Source: Hydractinia symbiolongicarpus (Eukaryota > Cnidaria > Hydrozoa > Anthoathecata > Hydractiniidae). Taken from it: a DNA stretch of 64,000 bases. Positions 43,393 to 56,555 of the stretch are shown piece after piece. A program made the translations under genes and the position numbers. The stretch covers positions 13,702,001 through 13,766,000 of the forward strand of contig NC_079884.1 in the NCBI RefSeq assembly GCF_029227915.1, written 5' to 3'. The notes beneath the pieces are model-generated. The model searched no databases and was not told the DNA's origin. It worked only from the letters and a program-made list of their open reading frames with translations. Position 1 is the first letter of the stretch, and each line of letters opens with the position of its first letter.

Positions 43393-46300
43393 CTAGGTTA
43401 AGAAAATATAATACTTACTTAAATTTGTGAGAGCGAACCGACTTGTCAAAGTTTCGACAAACGCTACTACATTTTCTCTTCTTGTCACAATGTTCGAATT
43501 AATGTCTGTTCCAGATTGCTCTTCCTCGCTTAGCTGATCGCTGCTAGAACAGGGCGAATAAAAGTCTTCATTAGAAGCATCCAAAGATACCTCACAACTA
43601 TCCCAGTCTTCGTTTGTTAAACTTTCATCTGTGTCACCGTTGGCACAAGTTCCTTCATCAGAGCAGCCGCATTTCGGACACGATATTTCTTCATCCTGTA
43701 AGTGAGGGACAAACAAATGTTGACGACTGCATTTATACCAGACTCTTTTTGTCGTAGCATCTGTGGATCCGAATATAATTTGCGGGGTTATTTCTACTCT
43801 CTTAAGCTCAAACTTCTCAACGTAACAACTAGCTTCCAGTCTCATCTTCTCCAGTTGTTCCTCACTCAAAAACGCACTGCTGTTTAAAACCTTGACAGTC
43901 TTTTTAAACATCTTGTCGATACCTTTGATGGTTTCGAGATCGGTTGGTATATTACGAAGCTCGCGTTGACATATAATACATTGCAACTTTAAACAAATGC
44001 GCTCGAGTAGCACAAGCAGATCTTTTGCTTCTTGGATGGTTAATGCACTTTCCATACCTTTGTTGACTATCTCCTTCACAGCTTCCTGCATTGCCGGCCC
44101 GCGACCGTCGAGAGAACCTGCCTCGCGTATATTAGCTCGTAACTGTTCTGCGTATTGCAGTATCGAGACTTGATTATTTACGCGATATGCGTCTAACAAT
44201 CGACTACATTGCACCATGCGTTCTGCAAGCAACAGCAAATTCGATTTCGTTTCGTTGCGAGCTAAGTACCGTAAATCTAGGTTTCTTTTGAACGAATTTA
44301 TGTCGATACAGTTAGCTATCAGCTGATAATCTTTATTGTTTTGTTTCTTAAGCAATTTAGGACATGATAAATACAATATGGCTAGGGATTGACATACTGT
44401 GTATGCTCTCCTAATCAGTTCGTCCACCATTTTCGCCTCCTTTTCAACTTGAAACGCTTCAACCTTGCGAAAATCTTCCCTTACTCTTGCGATATATGGT
44501 TTGTATCTCTTTATGTTAGATATTACTGTATCGCAAACCGGACATTCCTCGTACTTTAGCGGAACAACTGACGTCAGCATACGCGAATCCATAATGCCAT
44601 CTAATTGGTTCACAGTGAGTAGATTATTACAACATTCCAAACTAATAAACATTGAATTTGGTTTATTAGCAAATAAATCTTCCTGACAAACCTTACAAAA
44701 CTTTGGGCATTTCTCACCACAAACACCGGTACATGTGTGACCACAATCAAGCGAAAGTGTGCACCTCTCCTCGCACCTTTCAACATTGCACTCTTCAAAA
44801 CACAGACGGTTACATTGTCTGTGTTCACACGCATTATCGCAAGGCTGTTGACAAAGTTCATACATTTCTCCACATTTACTTATAACTTTGTTATGCGTAC
44901 ACACAAAAGCACACTGTTCCTGACAAGGTGGACATGCTTGGCCACATCTTGACTGACATTCATGTGTACAAGTAAGAACTTTTTCACACGGTTCGTCACA
45001 TCTAACGTGCAATTTCCCTCTACGACAACCATGACATGTCCCCGAGCATGCATGGCCACACTCTAAAACAGATTCACATTTGATCTGGCATTCAGCATTT
45101 TCTATTTTTTTACTACATTCCACATTTTGCGTATGACCACAACCTAGCTTTTTATCTACCGTGAATTGGCATTCATCTACCGGACTACATTCTTCACCAC
45201 ATTTATTTGAACAATTATGGCCACACTGCATTAATTTTTGACAAGGAGATTGACAAATAACTTCAGTAGGCTCGTCAGAACATTGAGTTTGTTGAGTGTG
45301 TCCACATGGAAGCAATTTCTCCACCTTAATCTGACATGGACTGCAGTCATCTCCAAAATGACACTGAAGTTGACACCTGTGGCTGTCTTCTCCACATGTC
45401 AATTTCAAGCACTTCTCCTGACAATCGTATTCTTCGTGCTCTTTATCGTAGGGATGACACCACGCTTCACAGACATGCAAGCAGGGGAGTTGAAAGCCAC
45501 ATACCTTTGTACACCCACCCTCTGGAGCATCTTCAAAATCACGCCACCCAAAAGCTTGAATCTTCTTTTCAGGATGATTCTGACAAACTAAATCAAGTCC
45601 CTCGCCAAAACAGTCCATGTTTTTCGCATCAGTGATAATCTTTCTCCAGTGGTCACTTTGCTCATAAAGCAAATCGAAATTTCCGATCACATACAGTCCC
45701 TTTCTTGCTCTTGAGAGTGCCACACAAATGCGATTTTCCGTTTTGAGAAAACCAATAGTCTGTTTCTCGTTGCTCCTTACCAGGGACAGTAGAATGATAT
45801 CATTCTCTTCACCCTGAAAGTTGTCAACACTGGTCACTTTTACTCCTTCAAACACAGACCTGGGCATGTAGGTACGCAGCTCTTGAACTTGTGCAGTATA
45901 ACCTGTAAGGATTGTAATTTGGCTTGGGTCATAATCTTGGTTTAAGAAGTACAAACAAAGCGAGCTTAGGAATTTCGCTTCGTGTGTATTAGCCTTTGAG
46001 GTCGTTTTTCTCTCTCGTTTCTCCATTTCAGAGTGATTGATAAAGAACAAGTTTTTATCCAAACCAAGAACATCCTCGTATGTTGAAACACTTTCGTGGT
46101 CGGTCAACTCAGGGTATATGTGTCGCAACAAGCGAGATATGCAAGGACGCATTCTATGCTGTACGTTCAATGTTGAACATTTGATTCCGTTGTTTACCAT
46201 TCTTTCAAATAAAGACAGATCTAAATGATAATCTGAGGCCAGCTCGTGCACCGCTGGACTCGGACGTAACTGCTTGTGATCTCCAATCAGTATGCAGTGT

Positions 46301-49300
46301 TCTGTTTCTTTGATGACAGAGGCTATGACATGGGCTTCTAGGACCTCCGCAGCCTCTTCAATAACCACAACTTTCGGCTTGATTTTCTGCAGGATGTGAC
46401 GATAACGACCAGCGCAGGTGGTAGTCATAGCAATAACTTCTTTCGATCTTAATATAATTTCTTCTTCTTCTTCTCTCACTTGAGCTGCTTCCTCGCACGC
46501 ATCTTCATACTGTTGGATTGACAGCTCGATATACTCATCATAGTTTTGCATGAAGATTGATAGCCAGTACTTGTATAACCTAAAATTTGTTAATCAAAAA
46601 GTCACACTAAAGTCTCCGTACAAAAGTATAATAGCGGAACAAGAGTTGTACAATGATGGCGTCCAACTGTTACAGAGGTAAAAAAAACAAAACAAAAAAA
46701 CAAACAAAAAAAAAACAGTTCTTTCTATAAATGATTTGTTGCATAGTATGTCTCGTATCGTTAAAGTATTTGTTCCAGATAAAATCGTTAATTTAACCGC
46801 TGTACAACTCTTGCCTAAACAAGCCTGTCGTTTTATAAAAACCCAACTTAAGCCTTTCCTTTTGGCGAATGTGAGAGATTCCTTTCGAGAATTACCATCT
46901 GCCAATAATTGATTGGATAAAAAATAAATAAGGGATTGGATATCAAGGACTAATAAATACGGGAAAATTAATTTTAAAATTAGTATTAAAGATCGTTGAC
47001 ACAGAAAAACAGTGAATACCTCCATCGATCCGTGAGATTAAGCTGCCAAGGATTTTCTACTTGTTGAGCTTCGTCAGCATCCATAGCTTCGACACTGTTG
47101 ATGTGTTTTCTAACTTTACTTTCCTTCTCACGTTTTGTCATCGAGACTAACTTAAACCCATCCTTATCAACGAAGGTTGCTTCGTCAAAATCATCGATAA
47201 ATTCAAACACGTTATCAGCAGTTTCAATAGGACGAAACTCGTCTTCATCGATTACCCACCTCTCGACAAGGGCGTTGCCTTCCCCAATAACATCAATAAG
47301 GTCTTCCTGCTTGCTTTCGTCTCGAAACAAGTAACTCCTCTCTTCTGGGATATCGTTCACAGATTCAATATGTGTATCAAGTCTCGAAATATTTCTCAGG
47401 ATTGGTAGTGGTATCTTGCATAAATCAAGAAAAATGTCCATTATTGATATTTTCAGACCTTCGCAATGCACGTCTTGTTCCGCAAAATACTCAACGTGAC
47501 GTTCTTCCAAGCAATGTCTAATATCGCGAAATGTTACAATTCGACCTCTTCTGACAGCTTCTTGGTAATTCTTCACAGATTTTAAATAGGGCTGGAGATC
47601 CTCAGCAAATTGTTTTCCAGCTTCTGACGTCACATTTCTCTTATATTGTAGCAACTTGTATGTTTCCTGCATTTTGCATTTCTGACGAAATTTTTGTTTC
47701 GCCGACTTCATCGAATATTGTTCCATTTCCTCAGTGAAACGACCGCCAACTCTGACAATACTTCTATGACCAAACGCTATCAATCCTAGCAAAAACTGAT
47801 CAAGAGCGTGATTCGTAAAACAAACGATCAACATTGGCGTGTCGCCGGACGGATTCCAAGCGGTTTTGTTAACCAACAAACAATGTGCAATGCGCAGACC
47901 ACAAAAGGTTTTTCCAGTTCCCGGTGGTCCTTGGATGAGAACAAATTCGTTTAGTAGTGCATGCTGCAAGGCGTCAAGTTGAGATTGATTCAATTCTGTT
48001 GCAAATTCCCATCTCTCTTTTAGCTGAAGCACAGGAACCTTTTTATACTTGTTTTCGAATACCCCAAAAGCGCCTCTCAAATCATACGTTGCTGTGGGTC
48101 GATCGAGCAAATATTTTGGAGGTTTCAAGTTGGTCTGGCATTCCACAATATACCGTGTCATCGGTAAATTATACGGATTGATTTCCTTCAAACACTCCAT
48201 TACATGTCGATATGCTTCAAAAAACGACGGGCACTCCACCATGGATAAGACCTTCTTATTCGTATACTGGTGCACTTCTTTGCTGTTTGAAAATCGAACA
48301 TCGAAAACACCATGACGGAGAGCCATTGGATCACGATGCGCTACAGTGCCGAAAATCATGGTTTTGAAATTATCACTGGTAAAACACAGTAAGCTTCCAA
48401 ATATTAACTTTTTAGATTGTTCCCAAGGAATGCCATACATATTGCTATTATCAAAACATATTCTGTAGGTCATACCCCGAAACGTGCAGACAGGGTATAG
48501 CACTTGCACTCCTGAAAACACAGTCAATCTGATTTTCTTGTCTCGCTTTTTCTCAATAATCTCTTGAATACCTTCTCTAAGGGGTGAAAGAAGATCTTCC
48601 CGTATCAACCGATACTGAGTGTCCAGATACTCTTCTCCGTTGGGATAGCCGCCTGAAGCAAAACAAAAGCACTGCAAAATTATTTTGTTCACATTCAACT
48701 ATAAGAAAACAAATTTCTGAACGATTGATTAAAACAGTTTGCAGTAGTTAAATCTATGTAAATCACGCTTGATTTAGTTTTTTTATTTACAAGGGCACCA
48801 AGATTTCCAAAGAGAAAGCGCGTGCTTTTTTTTAAAAGATTTTCTTTCCTGAATGGAATAATTTAAATTTTTTTGCAAAAATTACACCCTCCACCCTCCA
48901 CCTTTAATAAATTAAGAAACTTTACCTTGTGTTATAATAGGACGCAATGCAATCTTTCCTTCAGTCAGAATGTCATCAGCAGTCGGGATTGTGGGTAATC
49001 TTCTAAAATCATCATATTGCATAAAACAAGTGTACTTGTCTGTTTTGCGAGAAGGAAGACGATTTGTGGCGGGATTAGTTTGGCTGTGTCGGCAGACCAC
49101 TTTATAGTGAGTGTGGAGTAACCGCTTCATCTTAATGTAAAAAAGAAACCCGTAAGACACACAGTTGCTGCTAAATACTCGATTATGTGATTTTTGACTT
49201 AGTGGAACTATCTTCTCCAGTTATTCTTCGTAATATTAAAAAAAAACCATTATTCAACTTAGTTGGAAAAGTGTCATTGAAGAAAATTAAAATGGTTTAA

Positions 49301-52300
49301 TAAGAATGAATCACGAACAACTACCGACTGGTGGCCTTTTCGTAGAGCGTTCGCCTCCAGTGTTTAAGGTCTTGGGTTCAAACCCGACCTAGTCATGCTA
49401 GAGACTATAAAAGTATGAATCAATCCTTCACATTTAGCATGAGAATAGAATTGATATCTTAGGCGGTTGTCTAGTGTTGGATGTTGTGTTTGAAATCCTT
49501 CCGTAGCTCAAATGGGACCTTTAAATGCACTAGGACGCCTTTTAGATAACAGTTCCATTTGGAACTGAAGAGGCTATCCTGAATAAATAGTAATAAAATA
49601 ATAAATAATAATAACAATAATGTGAAGTAGTTAAAATGTGAAATGGAAGTTAAAATGTGGAACCCTAACCCTAAAATGGAACTATTTTGCTTGGTCTCTT
49701 AAGAGTTCCAATTAAACAAGTCAATTTGAAACAGTATCAGGGTTCTGTTATTAAACTGACTACTTTTATTTCATCTAAGCACAATGGACGAAAAATTGGC
49801 GATGAAATATTTTTGAAAACCCCTTATTGAAATCTTTTAATGAGCGATGTTCTTTTGAAACTTAATTGTTTTTTTAAACTCTTTTTCTCAATGTATAACT
49901 TACATAATGTCCCAAACACTAAACTTTATATAAAATCAAGTTGATTTGATATAAAAGATGTTGTGAAGGTGTATAGGAATTTTTTTTCGAAAAAGTTACT
50001 GTTTTTAACAGTTTCACAAAATGTATGTAGGTTTCTTAGCCATTTAATTAGGGTTTTACAAAGTTAGTTATATGATTAATAAAACCAATAGCTTGTTTTA
50101 AAGCTACTTGATAATGTCATAATTTTTCCTAGAAATATTTCCATAAACTCGAAGGTTCCTTAACAACTTTACAAGCTTTTGCAAATGAGATCGGCTTGTC
50201 TTTATGAGAGGTACACTTTAAAAGACTTTCACCTTGCTATGCTAAAAAAATGTGACAGAAAATTTAGCTCACCCTGTTTTGAAGTTTACTGTCTTTCAGG
50301 TAGGCTATAAAATTCTCCAATCCATCGAAGCACACTGAATGCAGCGAGTTTTGGTAAATTCGTAAGCAGTTTTCGAATATCTCCAAACAGTGTAATGCAA
50401 TTTTGGCACAAAACCTGTCATCTTGAGATGTTGTCCATTTTAAAAGGTGAAATGCAAGTTGTTTTTCTGTCAAACACGATACCGGAAAAGCTGACAACAT
50501 TGACAAAATCTTTTCATCATTAGATAAACAAGCTCTTGAAAAGGCTTCCAGTAGCATGCCTGTCTGCTCAGCAGGTATAACATCTTCATTGATGTACAGC
50601 AAAATGTTATTCCTCAATGCCAACAGTTTAATTTCAAACATGCTGTGGTCTGTTATTCCAACCAATAGTTTCAACTGCTCCATCATGTCAACATGCCGTT
50701 GTGATGAAAATCCGAACTTGTCCTGCTTCTTTTTGGCTAAAAAATAAATTATCATTTTAAAATGGCAGAAGATGAATGTTTTACCAAGGCCGGTCTTTTA
50801 GGAATGTCCTTAATATATACTAATTTTAAAGACCTGTGTTCACTCAGGGCAAAAGAATAATAAAAATAATAACATATTTTGAGAATTTTGTTGACAACAT
50901 TAACAAAAAATGTTTTAAGTAATAAATTTGTTAACCAGTTTTTTTGAGCTTAAATGTTGATCAAAATGTAAAGAATCATGTGTTTATGACAGGCAGATAA
51001 GGAGGTGTTTTTTTTTTGATAACGAATTCTAATCCGCTGGTTTTAAGATGGGAATTGACCCAGCTTTAGTAAATTGGCCCAAAGGAGTCAATCCCAGATT
51101 AACTAAATAAGAGATGAGATACTTATTTTCATCCGTTCCCAACTCATTTGTCCTAAAAGTTCTAGGTGCAATGCAATAATCCTAATAAACATTCCTTTCA
51201 TATCAATATGGTGTTGACATCAAGTTTTGTAAATTACAGAACAAATTTTTATTAATGTTTTATAGACTTTATTAAAGAAAATTGTGATTTTAAAAAATTG
51301 TGAAAATTATAAGTCAATAAAATCCTACTTAGGCAGAACATGACCTGTCAATACAATATTTTTTTTTAAAAAAAAAATTATTTAGTTGTTGTATGTTTCG
51401 TATAGACCTTCAAGAAAATTTAAATAGGACCATGTGATTTTGACATTTTGATTAATCTTCTTCATTTGCTTTGCTCCTGAAAACCTCATTGCGCTGGTCT
51501 TCCCTTCTTAACACATCTGCAAATCTGTTTCTCTCTGCTTCTGATTTTGCCTTATACACTGCTGTAGCTGTGAGCACGACGTTTAGCTTCTAAGTAAATA
51601 TTTTTACTACCACCTAACTTCCACTCTTTCCAAAGTTTCTTCTTTTCCTTTATACACTGGTCAACCTTATTATTCCACCACCAGGTCTGTCTATGTCTAG
51701 CTGGTCCTTTCGTCCACCCACAGGTATCATCCGAAGCTTCTAGAATACAATTCTTCAAAGTAGTCCAAGTACTTTCAACATTGTCACTATCACATTGACC
51801 ATTGAGGGCTAACTGCTGAGCTTTTGCACTAAATTGTCTTGCTACAATCTCTTTCTTCAGCTTCCAGACTTTACCACGGGGCCTGTACTTTTCCTTGGCT
51901 CCTTTAACACTCTTTAAGATAATATCACAAATCAGCAACTTATGCTGGGAAACACACTCTTCCCTGATATAACTTTCACGTCCTTCACCACTTTCTTGTC
52001 TGACTTTCTAACCAGGACGTAATCTATCTGTAATAATCATAGTAATTTATAGAATTACATGCTTTCAATAAATTGTTAAGGAAATAAGGGTAATAAAAAC
52101 ACACTTTCCATAAGGTAAAGGCCTGTTTTTATTTTATTTTTTACAAATTGGGAGCAACAGTTCCCTAAATGTTTAATTTTTATGTCTAAAATAAAATTAT
52201 ATGTTGTATGCTTTGTTGCAAGTCCAGTTAGTCCATGGATAAATAAAATCTTTGCCCATTGATAACAGTACCAATAGAAAACAAGAAACCACTGTCAATT

Positions 52301-54636
52301 TGAAATTACAGTACACATAACAAAAATTTTAGTCTGCACATTCCTGCAAAGAATTTGTCCATATAACACCGATACAGATATTAATAAAAAAATAAGCTCA
52401 GTTTCCCTCCAGTTGCATCACTTGCATGTTCATAAATTTTGTATTTGAACCAAATTGTTCATAAAACTAACTAGAACATGGTGTCAAAAAAGGAAAAAAA
52501 AAATAGTCAAAAATAAACCCAGCCTTTGCTGTGTCAAGATTAAGATTTCTAAAAACGCTCTGTGTAGGAGGTTGTCAAACTCTTTGCATGCTTTAAAATT
52601 TTATCTAACATTCTGACCACTCTGGACAAAAGCTTTGTTTTCAAAAATAGTTTTCGTATGCAAGCTTTTTTCTCTGCGCTTATGTGCAGAGAAAAAAGCT
52701 TACTTCAAAAGAAACTTTATATTTTCTTAGCTAAGATTCTTTAATATGTGGTGAAATGCACATGATGAAAATTTGTTCATTTGACGCTGATAATAAGAAA
52801 GAAAAATTTCCATGCATAAAGTCTCTAAATATTGACTAATTATGAGGAACTCTACAAACAGAACGAAATATTACGTATTGTAACATAAAAACACTTTAAA
52901 ACATAGCGTCCTTCCAAGTCATCCAAAATTTTGTGGTTTTAAAATTATTAATTTACTTCACTTCAATTATGCTTAAAAGGTTTTAGCAACAACAGCTTCT
53001 TTCTTCATCTTAACCAAGCTTCAATAAAAACGGCTAAAGATAAAGGTCTTCTTCCTTAACTTTATATCAGGAAAGCACAACGTCAGCTTTTTGTTTACGA
53101 GTGAAAATAGTACAGAATTTTTTTATCCAGTGAAATGAGCAATAACAATGACTCAAATCCAGTGTGATAAAACTTTCATAAAGACAGCCACTGCTACGAA
53201 TGGGTAAGTCAACATATAACATTACTCTGTACGTGTGATTTAAAAAGAAGATATAGAAATACAGGAATGAATGTATGAAAATAAACGAGATGTTTGTAAT
53301 TTTTACAATACTATTTACATCTTTTGGAATAGTTTAGGACTTGACACATGCTAGATCCTAATATAATGGACATTGCCTGAAATCACTTTAATAAACAATA
53401 ATAAATGTATATCACTTTGGTCTTGAGTGGAAACAAATATGGTTAGGGAACTTCCAATCATCATCATCATCATCATTCTCGGCTTAACGTCCGTTTTCCA
53501 TGCTAGCATGGGTTGGAAGGGGTATATTAATAACCCTCTTCCAATCTGATCTAGACTGTGTTAGATCTAAACTCAATTTCCTCTCTATCAAGTCTGTCCT
53601 TATAACCTCCTGCCAAGTCTTTCTCAGTCTGCCTCTGGGCTTTGCCCCAGGAACTATCAAGTCTCTACACTTTCTTACCCAATTATCCTCCTCCATTCTT
53701 TCCAAGTGCCCCAGCCAATTCAATCTTCTTATCTGGATAACATCTTTAATTCTACAGAGACTTAGCCTGCTTCTTAGCTCATCTGAACTCTTTCTGTCTC
53801 TCAGACTGGCGTTACACATCCACCTAACCATTCTCATATCATTCCTTTCTAAACGGTCAAGATCTTCCTGCTTCACTGCCCATGTCGCACTACCTTACAA
53901 CATAACACTTCTTACACGGGCCTCATACAACTTACCTTTTGCCTCAATTGACAGGACTCTGCTTGTCAACAAAGGAAGTAACTCTCTGAACTTTTTCCAA
54001 GCAGAACCTATCCTGCAAGTAACACTTCTTCCAACACCCCCTTCACTGCCCAACATATCACCTAAGTAACAGAAGTTCTCAACCATCTCTAACGAGCCAC
54101 TGTTGTACATCATTAAAGCTGGAAATACTTCATTCTCTATAATCTCACCTTTGCAACGCTTGCATACAAACTGAATGTCAGCTCTATATTGCTCAATATT
54201 GCTAATAATTGTTTTAGGAACAAAGTATGCAAAGTTTTCTACTTTCTTTGTTTCACCAATCTACTCATAATGTGGATTGATGAAACATTTATATTACCAG
54301 AGATAAAAAATCTGAAATTTGATGTTTTTAATACTGCAATAATGCCATGAAGCAGAAGGTTTTATTAAAACATGATATGAGCAAATCGTTTTTGTGTTTT
54401 TATTGTCTGTCCGTCTGTCTGTCACGCAAAATGGTAGCTTAGCTGGGTAAGTAGCGAGAAGCATGCAATGCGGTATAAAATGAATGGGCGAACCCGTGGA
54501 TTTTTCCACGGGCTAACGACTAGTTTTTATCTTAAAAACTTACAGTACATACATGATAAAAAAACTTACCTTTATTTTTTGGAACAGCTTTTGGCAGCAG
54601 TTTTTTGTCTGTTGGTGAAATGTTGGCTTTAACCAT
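43393..54636 (-). CDS. ZNFX1: ZNFX1: SF1 helicase with NFX1-type zinc fingers, five exons
   Basis: An RNA-surveillance helicase; in mammals an antiviral dsRNA sensor, in nematodes a small-RNA inheritance factor. Exons: 54570-54651 (ATG 54634-54636), 50273-50736, 48926-49130, 47020-48652, 43393-46579; phases agree, about 1,850 residues (human 1,918). Residues 24-177 are an N-terminal helical ARM-like region, then the conserved RRLPTIPTADD...YLDTQYRLIRED block. Helicase motifs: GPPGTGKT (about 487), EEAAE (864), GDHKQLRP (889), QHRMRP (930), SVDNFQGEEND (1040), ALSRARKG (1077). About ten Cys/His-rich NFX1 units follow (about 1127-1445). A near-C-terminal WYKC...QH...CPKC (about 1755) resembles the RZ-type finger but has QH where GH is usual. 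A strong donor (GTAAGT, complement of 43413-43418) shortly before the stop leaves open one more 3' exon. The human-type Arg/Gln-rich N-terminus is absent. Confidence 0.95.
49328..49620 (+). mobile_element. tRNA-derived SINE (family B), long copy
   Basis: GTAGAGCGTTCGC (box A-like) and GGGTTCAAACCCGACC (box B-like) head a body of about 200 bp, ending in an AATAATAA-rich tail (about 49580-49620). It shares the head and the AGAGACTATAAAAGT(A/G)TGAATC segment with 24095-24205. It lies in a ZNFX1 intron. Confidence 0.75.
51430..52025 (-). pseudogene. LINE fragment, endonuclease-RT linker region (RTE-like)
   Basis: The minus-strand reading gives the segment between endonuclease and reverse transcriptase of an RTE/craniofacial-type LINE: WWWNNKVDQCIKEKKKLWKEW then LEAKRRAHS, continuing in another frame with AKSEAERNRFADVLRRED. 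The upstream part includes KVWKLKK and CGWTKGP. Both the endonuclease core and the catalytic RT blocks are missing. It lies in ZNFX1 intron 1, same strand as the gene. Confidence 0.8.
52662..52701. repeat. Perfect 16-bp inverted repeat, 8-nt loop
   Basis: AAGCTTTTTTCTCTGC and its exact complement surround GCTTATGT. Pairing does not extend outward. Confidence 0.85.
53456..54180 (-). pseudogene. LINE 3' fragment with ATG-repeat tail (RTE-like)
   Basis: The minus strand encodes the region after the RT catalytic core: VENFCYLGDMLGSEGG (about 54080), then in the same general order WMCNASLRDRKSSDELRSRL and RLNWLGHLERM, ending about 53484. The 3' end is an (ATG)n tail (CAT repeats at 53458-53475 on the plus strand), typical of this LINE group. 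A stop near 53880 breaks the frame. It is 5'-truncated and lies upstream, in reading order, of the 51430-52025 piece, so the two are separate insertions. Confidence 0.85.
54385..54523 (+). mobile_element. Helitron-like 3' end
   Basis: A GTCTGTC-rich stretch leads to a hairpin CCCGTGG-ATTTTT-CCACGGG (54493-54512), then seven bases, then CTAG (54520-54523) followed by T. A 3' hairpin just before CTRR and a T-starting flank is the Helitron terminus pattern. The 5' end (TC) was not located. Confidence 0.5.
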
Positions 54637-54869
54637 TTTGTCAGCTTTTTTCTAAAAATATACTTTCCATTTCAGTGTAAGTCATTTAGTTGCTTATCGT
54701 TGTTTCTAACAGAGAAAAAAGTGAAATAACATCAGACCTTAAAGCGAATCAGAACCCCTCGCTGCCCTAAGATATTCTATATGTGACGGCTTTTGGGAAA
54801 ATGGTAACAACCTATAATACCGCTATTATTTTACTGTCAAGATCAACAGTAAGACAAAAGGACTATGGG

Positions 54870-55226
54870 TAGTAGAGATAGATAGATAGATGTGCATAAT
54901 AGCTAGCCTCACAAATATCAAGGGATATACCCTGTTTATTATTTCTAGGAGGGGCCATGGCGTAGATGGAGAGTCCTAGAGTATTTAATGCTCATTTTGA
55001 GCTATGCAGACCCAATTAGAGCCCACGCTCTACTAGACAACTCCCGGCAACATCCAACGACCCACACAGTGTGCCATCTTCCCAATTTCCCTCACATGGC
55101 TTGGGTTAACCCGGGGCTATGGTAACATTCACTCGCCCATGTTGAATCGCCGTCAAGAGGAATCGAACCCTGGTCTCCTGCACAGAGTACGAGAGCTATA
55201 ACCACTAATCTACGGCGCCACAATAA
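54870..55226 (-). mobile_element. tRNA-derived SINE (family A), uninterrupted copy
   Basis: Read on the minus strand from 55226: CGTAGATTAGTGGTTATAGC (box A region), GGTTCGATTCCTC (box B), the body, then CAGGGTATATCCCTTGATAT across the site where the 13.2-kb copy carries its insertion, and a TATC tail near 54880. It is longer in the body than the first copy. Confidence 0.85.
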
Positions 55227-56540
55227 CAACATGTTGTACATCTATTACTTGAGCATCAAATACATTTTGATTGATTGATTGTTTATATTTGTACGTAGCT
55301 AGCTACCTAGCTACAGAAATGAGTGCACATGTCCATGTTCCCAAAGCAAAATTTAAACATTGCGTTGTATTAGCTAACTAACTAGGTAAGTATTTGTCAA
55401 CCCTACTTTCTGGCATTTGACATAAGGATTAGATCTCAGGCAGGGCATTCATATTTTTGTATACTTAATAGGATAAATCCTGTCTCTCGTTCTCTGTTTT
55501 CGCCGTCTTAGTTTATATAACTAGCTAGCTACTCTCCTCGTTGTTTAAATAAATGGTAAAAATACTGTTACAATAAACCGTATTATCATGTTATAAATTA
55601 CTAACCGTTTTTTATCACACGCAGTACATGATGGTCAACATAAAGTTAAAGATAAGAGAAAGTAAAAGCACGTGGAATTTTAAAATGCGCCATTTATCTT
55701 TGCTGTAAACACTTAGGGAATCTCCTGCGGCAACAACAAACATACACGGAAGAAAAAAGGCGAGACAACTTCGCTCCTGAGGTCACTCGGAAAAGATGAA
55801 AGCTGGTATCAAGGGGCGTTGTCTAATAACCTTGCTCCCAGCGCGCTTCTTAGCGCACACCGGGGACATCGAGATATAGTAAAGTATACTGGAACGCAGA
55901 GCTGAGGAATAAAAACATTTTTTATTAAAACTTGTATGTATGTATATATTTCGTCAGAATATATTTTTTGTACATGTTTGTTCGCGTTTACAATCAAATA
56001 ATGACTGGAGCAAGTAGAAGACATATTTTGTCTTATCATCAAGCCCCATCTAGTTGAGATAGGTTAAAGAGAGAAGGTTAAAACTAACGTAAAAAAAAGA
56101 AAAAAAAATATTTACATTACATCTAGAGTTGTAAAAAATTCCAAAAATGTGATACTAAAAATATCGCGAATAATCTAAATCATTAAGGTAGCGGTATGGT
56201 ATATAATTACTTTTTTTTACATTTTTTTTAAGGAACATTTTACTATTAAAATTGCTCTTTCCAATGAACTAATTTTTATTCTAAAATGTTTCCTCAAAAT
56301 TGAAGGATTTAGCGTTACAAAATGTTCCACTCCATATGTCTTTGTTGTGGCGATCAAATATTTCTATGCACGAAGTGAGTTATGACTCACGTTTACTAAA
56401 AAAATCTGACCTTCATCATTGAGAACTTTCTGCTTACGCAATATTTATGCAAGGTGTGAGATATAAGCGAGACAAAAAGTACTGGAAAAAAGCTAAATTA
56501 TATAATATAGCATTTCGTCATTTTTTTTTATTATTATAGG
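55227..56540. other. Spacer upstream of ZNFX1, no gene recognised
   Basis: Contains AGCTAGCTAC-type short repeats (about 55298-55385 and 55520-55535) and a lone TTAAGGTAGCGGTATGG transposon end (about 56185). No coding region could be supported. Confidence 0.45.
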
Positions 56541-56555
56541 TTTCTTTTTGTTATC

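Noticed and set aside
44465-45635. Several plus-strand frames opposite the ZNFX1 zinc-finger region
   Set aside because: Antisense shadows of a clear minus-strand coding exon.
53500-54069. 189-codon plus-strand frame
   Set aside because: Antisense of the LINE 3' fragment; the minus strand carries recognisable LINE motifs.
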